From Pseudomonadota bacterium (GTDB taxonomy: Bacteria > Pseudomonadota > Gammaproteobacteria > JAADHS01), in assembly GCA_021821045.1 (NCBI GenBank), contig JAKACW010000034.1:1-43324 (forward strand): a stretch of 43,324 bases of DNA, read 5' to 3'. Made by a program: the position numbers and the translations under genes. Shown in pieces: positions 33,684-42,219 of this stretch (positions are counted from its first letter, which is position 1; each line of letters opens with the position of its first letter). The notes beneath the pieces are model-generated. The model did not search any database. It saw nothing but the letters and a program-made list of their open reading frames with translations, and was not told the DNA's origin.

Positions 33684-34871
33684 ATGAAAACGCGAGATCG
33701 CTTGCTGAGAAAGGTTCCATTCGGATTTGCTGTGTTGGTACTTATCGCTGTGAATCTCATTGGCTGCGGTTCGGACAACGATAGCGACCCAGTGCCATTG
33801 GTGCCCGATATTCCGTCATCGGACCAAATCACCAAAGCGGCAATTTTAACCGGCGCTCAAGAAACGCCGTCGGTGACTACGAGCGCGACGGGTTTCGGTT
33901 CGGTAGTCGTGAATTCGACGACGCGCGCGATCTCGGGCGAGTTCAACTTCACTGGCGTCACCGCGACGGCGGCGCACATCCATACGGGCGCTGCGGGTGT
34001 GGCGGGCGCGCCGGCGATCACGTTGACCGTTGACAATGCCAACTTCAGCGCCACCGTTCCTGCCGGAACGGTGTTGAACCAAACCCAGTACGACGATCTG
34101 ATGGCCGGCAACCTGTACGTCAACGTTCACAGCGCAACCAATCCCGGCGGTGAGATTCGCGGGCAGCTCGGTCGAATCGTGATGACGGCAACGCTGAACG
34201 GCGGGCAAGAAACGCCGGCAGTGGTCACCGCGGCGAACGGCACGGGTAGGGTTGTGGTGGATCCCGAATCCCGCGCGATGACCGGCGGCGTAGAATTCAG
34301 CGGCGTCGTCGCTACCGCGGCGCACATTCACACCGCGGCCGCGGGCATCGCTGGACCCGTTGCGATCACGTTAACGCTCGGCGTGGAAAGCGCCACCGTG
34401 CCGGCCGGCACGGTACTGACCCAACAACAGTACGACGATCTCTTGGCCGGAAAGCTCTATTTCAACGTGCATAGCATTTCCAACCCGGGCGGCGAGATTC
34501 GCGGTCAGATCGGGCCTGTCGCCATGGTGGCGGTGCTCGATGGCGCGCAGGAAGTCCCGGCCGTGATAACCGCGGCGACGGGCCAAGGGGTGATGGTCGT
34601 CGATCCGGTGACGCGCGCCATGTCCGGCGGCGTCGTTTTCAGCGGCGTCGTCCCGACCGCCTCCCATATTCACACCGGCGCGCCCGGCGTCAGCGGCGGC
34701 ATCGCCGTTCCTTTAACGCTCGGGGCAGGGGGCATCAGCGCGGTGGTCCCGCCTGGCACGCTGCTGACCCAACAGCAGTATGACGACCTCGTGGCCGGCA
34801 ATCTGTATGTCAACGTCCACAGCGCGGCCAATCCCGGCGGTGAAATTCGCGGTCAATTGGAGACGCCGTAA
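33684..34871 (+). CDS. Lipoprotein with three CHRD domains
   Basis: A 395-residue protein. The lipobox NLIGC puts the lipidated Cys at 28. Three CHRD domains follow (about 53-160, 162-275 and 277-395), each with the repeated elements G(A/G)QE(T/V)P, AHIH(T)GA or SHIHTGA, and VHS-NPGGEIRGQ. CHRD domains are named from chordin; their bacterial role is not established, though the His pairs suggest metal binding. GGAGG stands before ATG 33684. It lies 36 bp after the di-haem gene on the same strand and may be co-transcribed. Confidence 0.9.
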   Translation: MKTRDRLLRKVPFGFAVLVLIAVNLIGCGSDNDSDPVPLVPDIPSSDQITKAAILTGAQETPSVTTSATGFGSVVVNSTTRAISGEFNFTGVTATAAHIHTGAAGVAGAPAITLTVDNANFSATVPAGTVLNQTQYDDLMAGNLYVNVHSATNPGGEIRGQLGRIVMTATLNGGQETPAVVTAANGTGRVVVDPESRAMTGGVEFSGVVATAAHIHTAAAGIAGPVAITLTLGVESATVPAGTVLTQQQYDDLLAGKLYFNVHSISNPGGEIRGQIGPVAMVAVLDGAQEVPAVITAATGQGVMVVDPVTRAMSGGVVFSGVVPTASHIHTGAPGVSGGIAVPLTLGAGGISAVVPPGTLLTQQQYDDLVAGNLYVNVHSAANPGGEIRGQLETP

Positions 34872-34880
34872 ACTGACGAG

Positions 34881-35441
34881 TTATTCGTGCTCCAGGTTGC
34901 GGTGGGCCGCCATCAGGGTACTGGTCATGATGCGGTCGGTGTAGGCGATGGCGATGGCGGACACGATGAAGGTGATATGAATGATCACCTGCCATTTGAT
35001 GGTGTGCTCGGACAGTTGTTCGGCATTGATGAACGTCTTGAGAAGATGGATTGACGATATGCCGATCAGCGCCATGGAGAGTTTGATCTTCATGGTCGCG
35101 GCGTTCACGTGGGCCAGCCATTCGGGCTGGTCCGGGTGTTCGCGCAGATTGAGCCGTGACACGAAGGTTTCGTAACCGCCGATGATGACCATGATCAGCA
35201 GGTTGGCGATCATCACTACATCGATGAGCCCCAGTACGATAAGCATAATCTCGGTTTCGCCGATCTTATGGGCTTCGTGCACCAGGTGATAGAGTTCGAC
35301 GCCAAACAGATACACATACACGCATTGCGCAATGATCAGGCCGAAATAGAGTGGCGCCTGAAGCCAGCGGCTCCAGAAAATGATTTCCGCCAGCCAGGTC
35401 AGGGTGGGATTGCGGTGCAATGCTGGTTTCGTGTCGCTCAT
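34881..35441 (-). CDS. UPF0114 (YqhA-like) membrane protein
   Basis: A 186-residue protein from ATG 35441 with GAGGAG close upstream; the frame is open to 35573 but without support. Four hydrophobic helices, with FWSRWLQAPLYFGL near the start, DVVMIANLLIMVIIGGYETFVS in the middle and LMALIGISSIHLLKTF after it, match the UPF0114 family. Its function is not established. It converges with the CHRD lipoprotein gene, whose stop is 9 bp away. Confidence 0.92.
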   Translation of the reverse strand: MSDTKPALHRNPTLTWLAEIIFWSRWLQAPLYFGLIIAQCVYVYLFGVELYHLVHEAHKIGETEIMLIVLGLIDVVMIANLLIMVIIGGYETFVSRLNLREHPDQPEWLAHVNAATMKIKLSMALIGISSIHLLKTFINAEQLSEHTIKWQVIIHITFIVSAIAIAYTDRIMTSTLMAAHRNLEHE

Positions 35442-35811
35442 AGGCTCCTCAAACTCGAAAATGTTTAGATTTATTATCTCCGGCGATGGCGGCCGGGGGC
35501 GCGCGCCGTCCCCCGGCGCTGGCCCGGGCAAACTGTAGCAGCACAGGCGATGGCCAGCAACCAAGGTTCTCATGCGCCGCCCTGCTAGGCCGGGAGCCCT
35601 TCCTGGTGGGGCGTTTCGCCTTTCGTGACCAAATCGTGACCGTTTTTCGCTAGCGTTTACCCGGAGGTCGCCTTCCGTCGCGTGTTCCCTGGACGCAGTG
35701 GCTCAAAATTTAGCTGGATTATACGACCCTGTAAGGTACCAACGGTAGGCGCGACCAATAGCTGTCCCGCAAATGCTGGACACTCAAATACTAAAGAACC
35801 GGAGAAATCAC
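35442..35811. promoter_or_regulatory. Intergenic region upstream of the bufferin operon
   Basis: This 370-bp gap between divergent genes has no credible ORF. A direct repeat TCGTGACC occurs at 35623-35630 and 35634-35641, one helical turn apart, and could be an operator. GTAAGG (35731-35736) followed 15 bp later by CGAC (35752-35755) resembles the GTAACC-N16-CGAA promoters of SigF-type ECF factors that control copper-responsive bufferin operons in Caulobacter. GGAGA (35801-35805) is the ribosome site of the precursor gene. Confidence 0.35.
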
Positions 35812-36099
35812 ATGAGTACCAAGAAGTCAGTTGTATCCATTGCCGCCGCCGCTGCCGCGCTGGCCGTTTCCTCGTTTGCGTTTGCGGCCGAAAAGCCCGA
35901 AGGTGCAACGGGCCCCGCTGTCGCCGCCGGCGACAAAGTGCACTGCTACGGCCTGAATTCCTGTAAAGGCAGTTCGGACTGCAAAACGATCATCAGCTCC
36001 TGCAAGGGCAAGAACTCTTGCAAAGCCAAGGGCTTCAAGGCCGTGACGGCGAAGGAGTGCTTGGAGAAGGACGGCATCATTTCCGATCTGAAGAGCTAA
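35812..36099 (+). CDS. bufA: Bufferin-like RiPP precursor peptide
   Basis: A 95-residue protein from ATG 35812. A signal peptide (1 to about 26, ending SFAFA-A) is followed by a short linker and a Cys-rich core with C45, C51, C57, C64, C70 and C83 set in C-Y-G, C-K-G and C-K-x contexts (CYGLNSCKGSSDCK, CKGKNSCKAKGF). This is the pattern of bufferin-type precursors, in which DUF692 enzymes convert core Cys to thiooxazoles that chelate copper. The next two genes encode the expected enzyme and partner. Export through Sec is indicated by the signal peptide, unusual for RiPPs but normal for bufferins. Confidence 0.85.
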   Translation: MSTKKSVVSIAAAAAALAVSSFAFAAEKPEGATGPAVAAGDKVHCYGLNSCKGSSDCKTIISSCKGKNSCKAKGFKAVTAKECLEKDGIISDLKS

Positions 36100-36112
36100 T
36101 GCCGGGTCATGC

Positions 36113-36156
36113 CGCCGCTCGGTGATGTGCTGGAAGTATTTCATCATTGAGCGGCG
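36113..36156 (+). other. Intergenic stem-loop between precursor and enzyme genes
   Basis: Positions 36113-36127 and 36142-36156 form a 15-bp stem (CGCCGCTC with GAGCGGCG, continued by GGTGATG with CATCATT, two G-T pairs) and a 14-nt loop. There is no T-run. It may stop part of the transcripts or protect the precursor mRNA, giving more peptide than enzyme. Confidence 0.7.
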
Positions 36157-36175
36157 CATACTTTACTGAGAATTC

Positions 36176-37021
36176 ATGACGCTAACGATACGCAAACCTT
36201 CTCCCGGCTTCGGCCTGGGCCTGCGCACCGAACACTACACCGACTTCCTCGGCGAGCCGCAGCCGGTGGACTGGCTGGAAATCATTTCGGAAAACTTCAT
36301 GGTGCCGGGCGGCAAGCCTCTGGCCGTGCTGGATCAGATCCGCGAACGCTATCCCATCGCCATGCACGGGGTGTCGATGTCCCTTGGCGCCGCCGATGGT
36401 TTGGATCGCGATTATCTTGCTGCGCTCAAGAAGCTCGTCCAGCGAGTGAATCCACTGTGGGTGTCCGACCATCTCTGCTGGACGGGTATTCACGGAATCA
36501 ATACCCATGATTTGCTGCCGCTGCCTTACCATGAGCAAGCGTTGAGACACGTGGTGCAGCAAATTCGCCAGGTCCAAGATATCTTGGAGCGACCGCTGCT
36601 GATCGAAAACGTATCCAGTTACGTCAACTTCACCGATTCGACATTGAACGAGTGGGATTTCCTGCGCGCCGTGTGCGAGGAAGCCGACTGTCTGCTGTTG
36701 CTGGACGTGAACAATATTTATGTCAGCAGTTTTAACCACGGCTTCGATCCGCTGACCTATTTGCGGGCGATTCCGCCGCAGCGCGTGCAGCAGATTCACT
36801 TGGCGGGACACACCAACAACGGCGACCACATCATCGATACCCATGATCATCCGGTAGTCGATCCGGTGTGGGAGTTGTACACCGCCGCATGCGACCACAT
36901 CGGGCCCGTCGCGACCATGATCGAACGCGACGACCATATTCCGCCGCTGGCAGAAGTGCTGGCCGAATTGGATCACGCTCGCCGCATTACCGCGGCCGTT
37001 CATGCCCGACAGGTGGCCTGA
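36176..37021 (+). CDS. bufB: DUF692 multinuclear iron oxidase (BufB/MbnB-like)
   Basis: A 281-residue TIM-barrel protein of the DUF692/MNIO family. Metal-ligand regions are visible: [41 protein letters not shown] and IHLAGH. MNIO enzymes use two or three iron ions and oxygen to modify Cys residues, making oxazolone-thioamide in methanobactin and thiooxazole in bufferins. It lies between the precursor gene and the DUF2063 gene, which overlaps its stop (TGATG). Confidence 0.93.
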   Translation: MTLTIRKPSPGFGLGLRTEHYTDFLGEPQPVDWLEIISENFMVPGGKPLAVLDQIRERYPIAMHGVSMSLGAADGLDRDYLAALKKLVQRVNPLWVSDHLCWTGIHGINTHDLLPLPYHEQALRHVVQQIRQVQDILERPLLIENVSSYVNFTDSTLNEWDFLRAVCEEADCLLLLDVNNIYVSSFNHGFDPLTYLRAIPPQRVQQIHLAGHTNNGDHIIDTHDHPVVDPVWELYTAACDHIGPVATMIERDDHIPPLAEVLAELDHARRITAAVHARQVA

Positions 37022-37809
37022 TGGACGACGCGTTGACCGATCTGCAAACGGGATTTCAGGACTACATCCTGGGCCGCAGCGATCGCGTGCTGGGGCGAGT
37101 GGAATCCACTGCCTCACTGCATGCCGAGCGCCGCCTCGATATTTATCACAACGCCTACCGGGCGCGACTGGCCGAAGTTCTGGCGGACACCTACGAGCGG
37201 GTGGCGCTGTACATCGGCGAGGAGAGCTTCGAGAAAGCGGCGCTTGCGTTCATCGAGCAGCATCGTTCCGCTAGGCGCAACCTGCGCGACTATGGCGCCG
37301 CCTTTCCGGCATTCCTTGGCGAATATTTCGCAGATGATCCCGACGTGGCGGAGCTGGCCGAAATGGATCAACGGCTGCGCAACGCGTTTGATGCCGTCGA
37401 TGCGCCGGTGTTGGCTGTGTCTGATCTGGCCACGCTGCAGCCCGAAGATTGGGACGAAGTGGTTTTTATCCTGCACCCGACGGTGACGTTTCAGCAATTC
37501 AACTGCAACACGCCGGCCATCTGGCAGAGCGTAAGCGACGAGCAAACGCCGCCGCCTGCCGCGTTGCTGCCCGAGCCGGTGACATGGTTGTTCTGGCGCA
37601 AGGAGCTGCAGCCGCATTTTCGCTCGCTGAGCGTCGCCGAGCACGCTGCATTGCGGGCGATTGGCGAGGGCGAGCGCTTCGGCGCGATTTGCGCCATGCT
37701 CGCCCAAACCTGGCCGGAGTTGGATGTGACGACCGCGATCGCGCGCTGGCTGCGCCAGTGGCTGGAAGATGGCGTGCTGGCCCAAGCGATCGATTTCAAT
37801 CGCGGCTGA
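37021..37809 (+). CDS. bufC: DUF2063 partner protein (BufC/MbnC-like)
   Basis: A 262-residue protein. Its N-terminal DUF2063 domain (LQTGFQDYILGRSD, RLDIYHNAYRARLAEVLADTYE, then a DFPALR-like region at LRDYGAAFPAFLGEYF) is typical of DNA-binding-domain-like partners that hold the RiPP leader for the MNIO enzyme. ATG 37021 overlaps the enzyme stop. The last three codons and the stop come from a REP-like palindrome (37798-37821), so the C-terminus FNRG was set by insertion or recruitment of that repeat. Confidence 0.88.
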   Translation: MDDALTDLQTGFQDYILGRSDRVLGRVESTASLHAERRLDIYHNAYRARLAEVLADTYERVALYIGEESFEKAALAFIEQHRSARRNLRDYGAAFPAFLGEYFADDPDVAELAEMDQRLRNAFDAVDAPVLAVSDLATLQPEDWDEVVFILHPTVTFQQFNCNTPAIWQSVSDEQTPPPAALLPEPVTWLFWRKELQPHFRSLSVAEHAALRAIGEGERFGAICAMLAQTWPELDVTTAIARWLRQWLEDGVLAQAIDFNRG

Positions 37810-37901
37810 AGCCGCTCCTACGCCACCGGCCTTCGCCAGTTGTTGTGGGAGCGGATCATTCCGCGATTAATTTTAGGAATCGCGGAATGATCCGCTCCCA
37901 C
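37798..37901. repeat. REP-like elements: one variant plus a perfect inverted pair
   Basis: 37798-37821 is a variant REP (AATCGCGG...CCGCTCCTAC) that overlaps the bufC stop. 37845-37868 and 37878-37901 are exact inverted copies of the GTGGGAGCGG-ATCATT type, a perfect 24-bp inverted repeat with a 9-bp centre. The arrangement probably terminates or stabilises the bufferin transcript. Confidence 0.9.
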
Positions 37902-37988
37902 ATCGTCCACATCCCTTCCAAACCATCCCCCGGACAACTTACAATTTGGCGGCAGCTGCCTTGTCCTCAATAATTTAGGTGACATCAA

Positions 37989-38960
37989 ATGACGACGCTC
38001 AAAGCCAATCTGAATCCCGTGAGCGATCAACACGTTGAACAGTCGCGCCCCAACATCGTCTGCCCTGCGTGTTCGGCGGCCCTTCCCGCTTTGGAGGAAT
38101 GGTCGAACGATACGCTGCGATGCCCGGGCTGCGGGGCGACCTATGCCCGCATTAACGGCATTTATCGTTTCGTCTCGTCAGAGCACTACACCGGCACATT
38201 CGGTTATCAGTGGAACAAGCCCAACCCTCATTACTTCGGCGACGAAGCGCGCAAAGCAACCGAGGATTCGTTACGCAAGCTGCACATCACTCCGGAGCTG
38301 GTCAAAGGCCGGCTTGTGCTCGATGCCGGCTGCGGAATGGGGCGATTCAGTGAAGTGCTGTCCCGGTGGGGCGCAAACGTCGTCGCCGTCGATTTAAGTG
38401 AAGCGGTCGAGGCTGCCCGCGCGAATCTGCGCGACCGAGCGAATGTCACAGTCTTGCAGGCGGATCTGACCAAGCTACCGTTTCCGCCCGCGTCGTTCGA
38501 TGTCATTCTGTCGTGGGGCGTATTACATCACACACCCAATACGCATCAATCCTTTAAGGCGTTGGTTCACTACTTGCGTCCGGGCGGAAGGATGGGCATC
38601 AAGGTGTATGGGAAGAACAAGAGCATACGCCGCAAGATGTGGGCCACGTGGCGGCGTATCACCACCCGCATGCCCAAACGCCTGTTGTTCGCGCTCTGTC
38701 ACTTGGCCGGGCCCTTGTTCTATATATATAAGATCCCACTGATCGGGCCGGTTCTGCGCAATCTCTTTCCTATTAGCCACCAGCCCCGCACCAGTGAGCG
38801 CATCATCGAGACGTTCGATGAGTACGCACCCCAGTACTCGTGGCGCCACGCCTTTCCGGAGGTGCATGGTTGGTTTGTCGACGCGGGTTTTGAAGATATT
38901 AGAATTTACGATCCGCCGATCTATGCCACCGGCGTTCTTGGGCACAGCCGGAATCAATAA
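37989..38960 (+). CDS. Methyltransferase with N-terminal zinc ribbon
   Basis: A 323-residue protein. Residues 25-48 form a zinc ribbon (CPAC at 25-28, CPGC at 45-48). The class I methyltransferase domain starts at about 105, with motif I VLDAGCGMGRFSE (110-122), VVAVDLSE, and LPFPPASFDVILSWGVLHHT. A hydrophobic stretch (about 232-255) follows in the C-terminal part. TTAGGTGA precedes ATG 37989. Similar enzymes sit in polysaccharide and lipid modification loci; the substrate is not readable. It is a single gene flanked by REP pairs. Confidence 0.87.
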   Translation: MTTLKANLNPVSDQHVEQSRPNIVCPACSAALPALEEWSNDTLRCPGCGATYARINGIYRFVSSEHYTGTFGYQWNKPNPHYFGDEARKATEDSLRKLHITPELVKGRLVLDAGCGMGRFSEVLSRWGANVVAVDLSEAVEAARANLRDRANVTVLQADLTKLPFPPASFDVILSWGVLHHTPNTHQSFKALVHYLRPGGRMGIKVYGKNKSIRRKMWATWRRITTRMPKRLLFALCHLAGPLFYIYKIPLIGPVLRNLFPISHQPRTSERIIETFDEYAPQYSWRHAFPEVHGWFVDAGFEDIRIYDPPIYATGVLGHSRNQ

Positions 38961-38974
38961 ACTTCTCGCTCATT

Positions 38975-39052
38975 GTGGGAGCGGATCATTCCGCGATAAG
39001 ACTCGGTGCTCACGTTGGGTCGGGGAAGTATCGCGGAATGATCCGCTCCCAC
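38975..39052. repeat. REP-like inverted pair
   Basis: Two ATCATT-type copies face each other across about 31 bp, just after the methyltransferase stop. The following 140 bp up to the next gene show only a short AAGGCG/CGCCTT inverted repeat (about 39115-39137). Confidence 0.87.
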
Positions 39053-39193
39053 GTTGCCGACCAAAATTTTCTTCCGGATTCGGAATAAATCTCCTCGCCA
39101 GGTGTTAACTCCCTAAAGGCGGCGTTTTTCAACGCCTTGCCATGCTGCATCCGCAGTCCAACAGGCCCTAACACAAAAAAGAGGGAGAGATTC

Positions 39194-40603
39194 ATGAGCT
39201 TCACCCACCGTTTTGCCACGTTATCTGCATCTTTGTTACTGGCATCCGCCATGGTTCCGGCGTCTGCCGCGCCGCTGCCCGCCGGAACGTTGCTCACGAT
39301 TGACCAAGGCATCAACAACACGACCACGAATGCGTGTTACACCGGTTCGTGCTTTACCGTCGCCTATCCGAGCTATGGCTACGTCTTCCACTACAACCTG
39401 TCCCCCGGAACGGACGGCGGGTTTGTCATCGGTAAAAACCAGACCCAAGGGGTGAGCCCCGCCCCGGGCGAACTGGCGGGTTTCGTGCGGGTGGGTACGG
39501 TCGAGGCGCCGGGCTCAATGTTTACCACGCCCGACCCATTCCAGCCGACCGACGCCTCCGCCAACATTTTCGATGACAAATCGTGCGCCTCCTCGACCGA
39601 CTGTGCGGGCAAAACCGTGCTCGGCACTTGGAACAGGAGCGGCGGGATTGGCAATTTGCGGGTGCTCGGCAGCGCATCGAGTCAGTGCAGCTCGACGTAT
39701 TATTGTCCGGGCGTCACCAAATGGACGATTACGTCGGCCGGTGCGTCGGGGCTCGATGGTGATCGCTATGTGCTCGAATACAAGCGCATCGATCCCGATT
39801 ACAACAATGGCATTCAAATCGTCTACACGTTTCATCTCGAGGGGACGATCATGTTGCCGAAGACGGCCGGCGTCGATGTCGCGGCCGCATTGACCGCGGC
39901 GCCCAGTCCCGCCACGCAATACGCGCCGTTGACTTACACCGCAAGTGTCATCAACAACGGCACGCAAACCGCGACGGGCGTTGCGCTGAGCGATGCACTG
40001 CCGCCGGGCGTGGATTTCGTTTCCGCCGTGGCGAGCCAGGGCTTTTGTAACGGAACGGCCGTGGTGTCTTGCACGTTGGGCGACTTGGCGAGTGGCGCCA
40101 GCGCAACGGTGCAGATCGCAGTGACGCCCACGGTGACCGGCACTTTGAATAACACCGTCAGCGTGACCAGCAACGAGACCGACGTCAATCCAGTGAACAA
40201 CAACGCCAATTCCAGCGTGTTTGTGCAAGTGCCGGCGATTGCGACCGATGTTGCGGTGACGATGACCGGTAGTCCAGGTACAGTGAAGCGCTTTGCGAAT
40301 GTCACCTACACGATCAACGTCAGCAATATCGGCCCGAACGGCGCCAGCAACGCCACGCTGACCGACACCGTGCCATCGGGATTGCGAATCGTGTCCGTCA
40401 GCAGTGCTCAAGGCAACTGTTACGGGACCAGCACGGTTACGTGTTTGTTCAATACGTTAGCCAGCGGCGCGAGTGCTAGTGCCACGATCGTCATGCAGGC
40501 GCGTACACGTGGAACCTACACGAACGTGGCCAATGTCAGCACGACGACACGAGACAGCAACACAGCCAACAACAAAGCCAGCGTGACCACCGTCGTGAAG
40601 TGA
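39194..40603 (+). CDS. Secreted DUF11-repeat protein
   Basis: A 469-residue protein from ATG 39194 with GAGGGAGAGA directly upstream. A signal peptide ends near ASA-AP (about 26). Residues about 27-235 are a Cys- and Gly-rich beta domain of unknown type. Two DUF11 repeats follow (about 237-350 and 357-468), each with the GVALSDALPPGVDFVS- or NATLTDTVPSGLRIVS-type motif and closing VNPVNNNAN or DSNTANNKAS. There is no PEP-CTERM or LPXTG-like tail. It is probably an extracellular or surface adhesive or structural protein. Confidence 0.85.
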   Translation: MSFTHRFATLSASLLLASAMVPASAAPLPAGTLLTIDQGINNTTTNACYTGSCFTVAYPSYGYVFHYNLSPGTDGGFVIGKNQTQGVSPAPGELAGFVRVGTVEAPGSMFTTPDPFQPTDASANIFDDKSCASSTDCAGKTVLGTWNRSGGIGNLRVLGSASSQCSSTYYCPGVTKWTITSAGASGLDGDRYVLEYKRIDPDYNNGIQIVYTFHLEGTIMLPKTAGVDVAAALTAAPSPATQYAPLTYTASVINNGTQTATGVALSDALPPGVDFVSAVASQGFCNGTAVVSCTLGDLASGASATVQIAVTPTVTGTLNNTVSVTSNETDVNPVNNNANSSVFVQVPAIATDVAVTMTGSPGTVKRFANVTYTINVSNIGPNGASNATLTDTVPSGLRIVSVSSAQGNCYGTSTVTCLFNTLASGASASATIVMQARTRGTYTNVANVSTTTRDSNTANNKASVTTVVK

Positions 40604-40615
40604 CGGTCGGCTGAT

Positions 40616-40641
40616 GCGAGCGGCGATTGAACGCCGCTCGT
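40616..40641 (+). terminator. Hairpin after the DUF11 gene
   Basis: CGAGCGGCG (40617-40625) pairs perfectly with CGCCGCTCG (40632-40640) around a 6-nt loop, 13 bp after the stop codon. No T-run follows, so termination would be weak or factor-assisted. Confidence 0.55.
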
Positions 40642-40762
40642 AGATTCGGTCAGACCCGTGATAATTCCGTGAATGTTGGTTGGTAGGCTATCGGTTCGTG
40701 TTCTGTACCTGCCGCGGAAACAAACAGGTGAGTGAAACGGGAATTCTCTCGTCTGAGAGATA

Positions 40763-41272
40763 ATGTATCGACCCACAATGACCACTCATCCTTTCGAAGA
40801 GCATATTCCCCGTTTGCGTCGCTACGCCTCCGCGTTGCTGCGCGACCGGACTCGCGCCGATGACTTGGTGCAGGACACTCTTGAGCGGGGGCTCAAGAAG
40901 TTTTCGTTGTACCGGCGCGGCACTGATTTGCGCGCCTGGCTGTTTACCATCATGCACAATATCCATGTGAATGATGTCCGCAGTGCGACCCATTCCCGTA
41001 CAATTCCGCTTGATGATGAGCCGGTTTATGAGGCCGTGGAGACCGACGGCACGTCGGCGTTGCTGGACCTTACCAATGCACTCGAACGCCTTGATCCTGC
41101 GCAGAGAGAAGTCGTGCTGCTGGTAGGATTGGAGCAATTGTCGTACGAGGAAACCGCCCGCGTACTGAATATACCCATCGGAACCGTCATGTCCCGCTTG
41201 TCGCGGGCGCGGGAGCGTTTAAGTGCATTGATCTCTGGGGAATCTGTGTCGTATCTGCGGAGAGTTAAATGA
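40763..41272 (+). CDS. ECF-family RNA polymerase sigma factor
   Basis: A 169-residue protein. Region 2 is RYASALLRDRTRADDLVQDTLERGL with LRAWLFTIMHNI, and region 4 is LERLDPAQREVVLLVGLEQLSYEETARVLNIPIGTVMSRLSRARERL, the sigma-70-family DNA-binding helix. ATG 40763 has GAGAGA very close upstream; ATG 40778 (MTTHPFEEHI) is an equally plausible start. The gene overlaps its anti-sigma gene by 4 bp (ATGA). Regulon and signal are unknown. Confidence 0.93.
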   Translation: MYRPTMTTHPFEEHIPRLRRYASALLRDRTRADDLVQDTLERGLKKFSLYRRGTDLRAWLFTIMHNIHVNDVRSATHSRTIPLDDEPVYEAVETDGTSALLDLTNALERLDPAQREVVLLVGLEQLSYEETARVLNIPIGTVMSRLSRARERLSALISGESVSYLRRVK

Positions 41273-42030
41273 GTGAGCCGTTAAGTCCGGTGACTGAGGA
41301 TGATTTGCATGCTTACGTGGATGGGCAACTGAGCGAGTCCCGTCGGGCCGAGGTCGAGGCGTGGCTGGAATCCAATCCGGAGGCGGCCGAGCGTGTGCGT
41401 GCATACCGCGAGCAAAATGCCGCTCTGCAAGCGATGTTCGCCCCCGTATTGGATGAACCGCTGCCGGCGCGGTTGACCGAGATGCTACAGCCCAAACGGT
41501 CGGGATGGAGTATGCGAGTTGCCGCGGCCGTGGCGTGGCTTGCGGTCGGCGGCATCGCGGGTTATCTCGTGCATGACGGTCTTGCGCCGGCGCCCACGGT
41601 GGCGTTGTTTGCCGAACGCGCCGCGGTCGCTCACGTGGTTTATGCCGCGGAGGTTCGCCATCCCGTCGAGGTCACAGCCGACAAGCAAGATCATCTTGTA
41701 AAATGGCTTTCCAATCGCCTCGGCAAGCCGTTGCGCACGCCGGATTTCGGGCCTTTAGGTTATCAGCTCGTCGGCGGCCGACTGCTTCCCGGCGAGGCCG
41801 GCCCCGCCGCTCAGTTCATGTATGAAGATCCACAAAACACCCGGTTGACGCTTTATGTCTCCACGCCGGCACCGGGTGAGCAAGCCACCGCATTCGCCTT
41901 CCGCGAGCAGGGCGCAGTGAAGGTGCTGTACTGGGTCGAGCACGATCTCAGTTTCGCGCTGGTCGGCGACGCCGAGCGCCAAGCACTGCTGGACCTCGCC
42001 CACGTCGCCTACCAAGCCTTCGGATCCTAA
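41269..42030 (+). CDS. Membrane anti-sigma factor
   Basis: A 253-residue protein. The cytoplasmic N-terminal part (DDLHAYVDGQLSESRRAEVEAWL) is the RsiW/ChrR-like anti-sigma helix pair found in ECF partners, but without a zinc HxxxCxxC motif. One membrane helix lies at about 83-100 (VAAAVAWLAVGGIAGYLV). The periplasmic part (about 101-253) is a beta-rich domain that may sense an envelope signal. ATG 41269 overlaps the sigma gene stop. Confidence 0.9.
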   Translation: MSEPLSPVTEDDLHAYVDGQLSESRRAEVEAWLESNPEAAERVRAYREQNAALQAMFAPVLDEPLPARLTEMLQPKRSGWSMRVAAAVAWLAVGGIAGYLVHDGLAPAPTVALFAERAAVAHVVYAAEVRHPVEVTADKQDHLVKWLSNRLGKPLRTPDFGPLGYQLVGGRLLPGEAGPAAQFMYEDPQNTRLTLYVSTPAPGEQATAFAFREQGAVKVLYWVEHDLSFALVGDAERQALLDLAHVAYQAFGS

Positions 42031-42031
42031 C

Positions 42032-42124
42032 TGGGGGTCAGGCCTCCGATTCTGGGGGTCAGACCCCCGACTAATTCGTTCGTTGGGGGTCTGACCCCCG
42101 GTTAATTCGGGGTCTGACCCCCGG
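42032..42124. repeat. Cluster of GGGGTCAGACCCC palindromes
   Basis: Three good copies (starting about 42054, 42085 and 42109) and one decayed copy (42033-42047) carry the core GGGGTC(A/T)GACCCC, mostly followed by CGACTAATT- or CGGTTAATT-like tails. A further copy is at 12641-12662. They lie directly after the anti-sigma stop and may end its transcript. The rest of the gap to 42219 shows no gene. Confidence 0.85.
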
Positions 42125-42219
42125 CGGTTTGTGTAAACTACCGCTCTGAGGAGCGCGGGTCGGAGCGGCGGCTAGGCCGTTGGCCGCACGCGCGCATCCG
42201 AGTTGAAGCGGAGGTAGCG

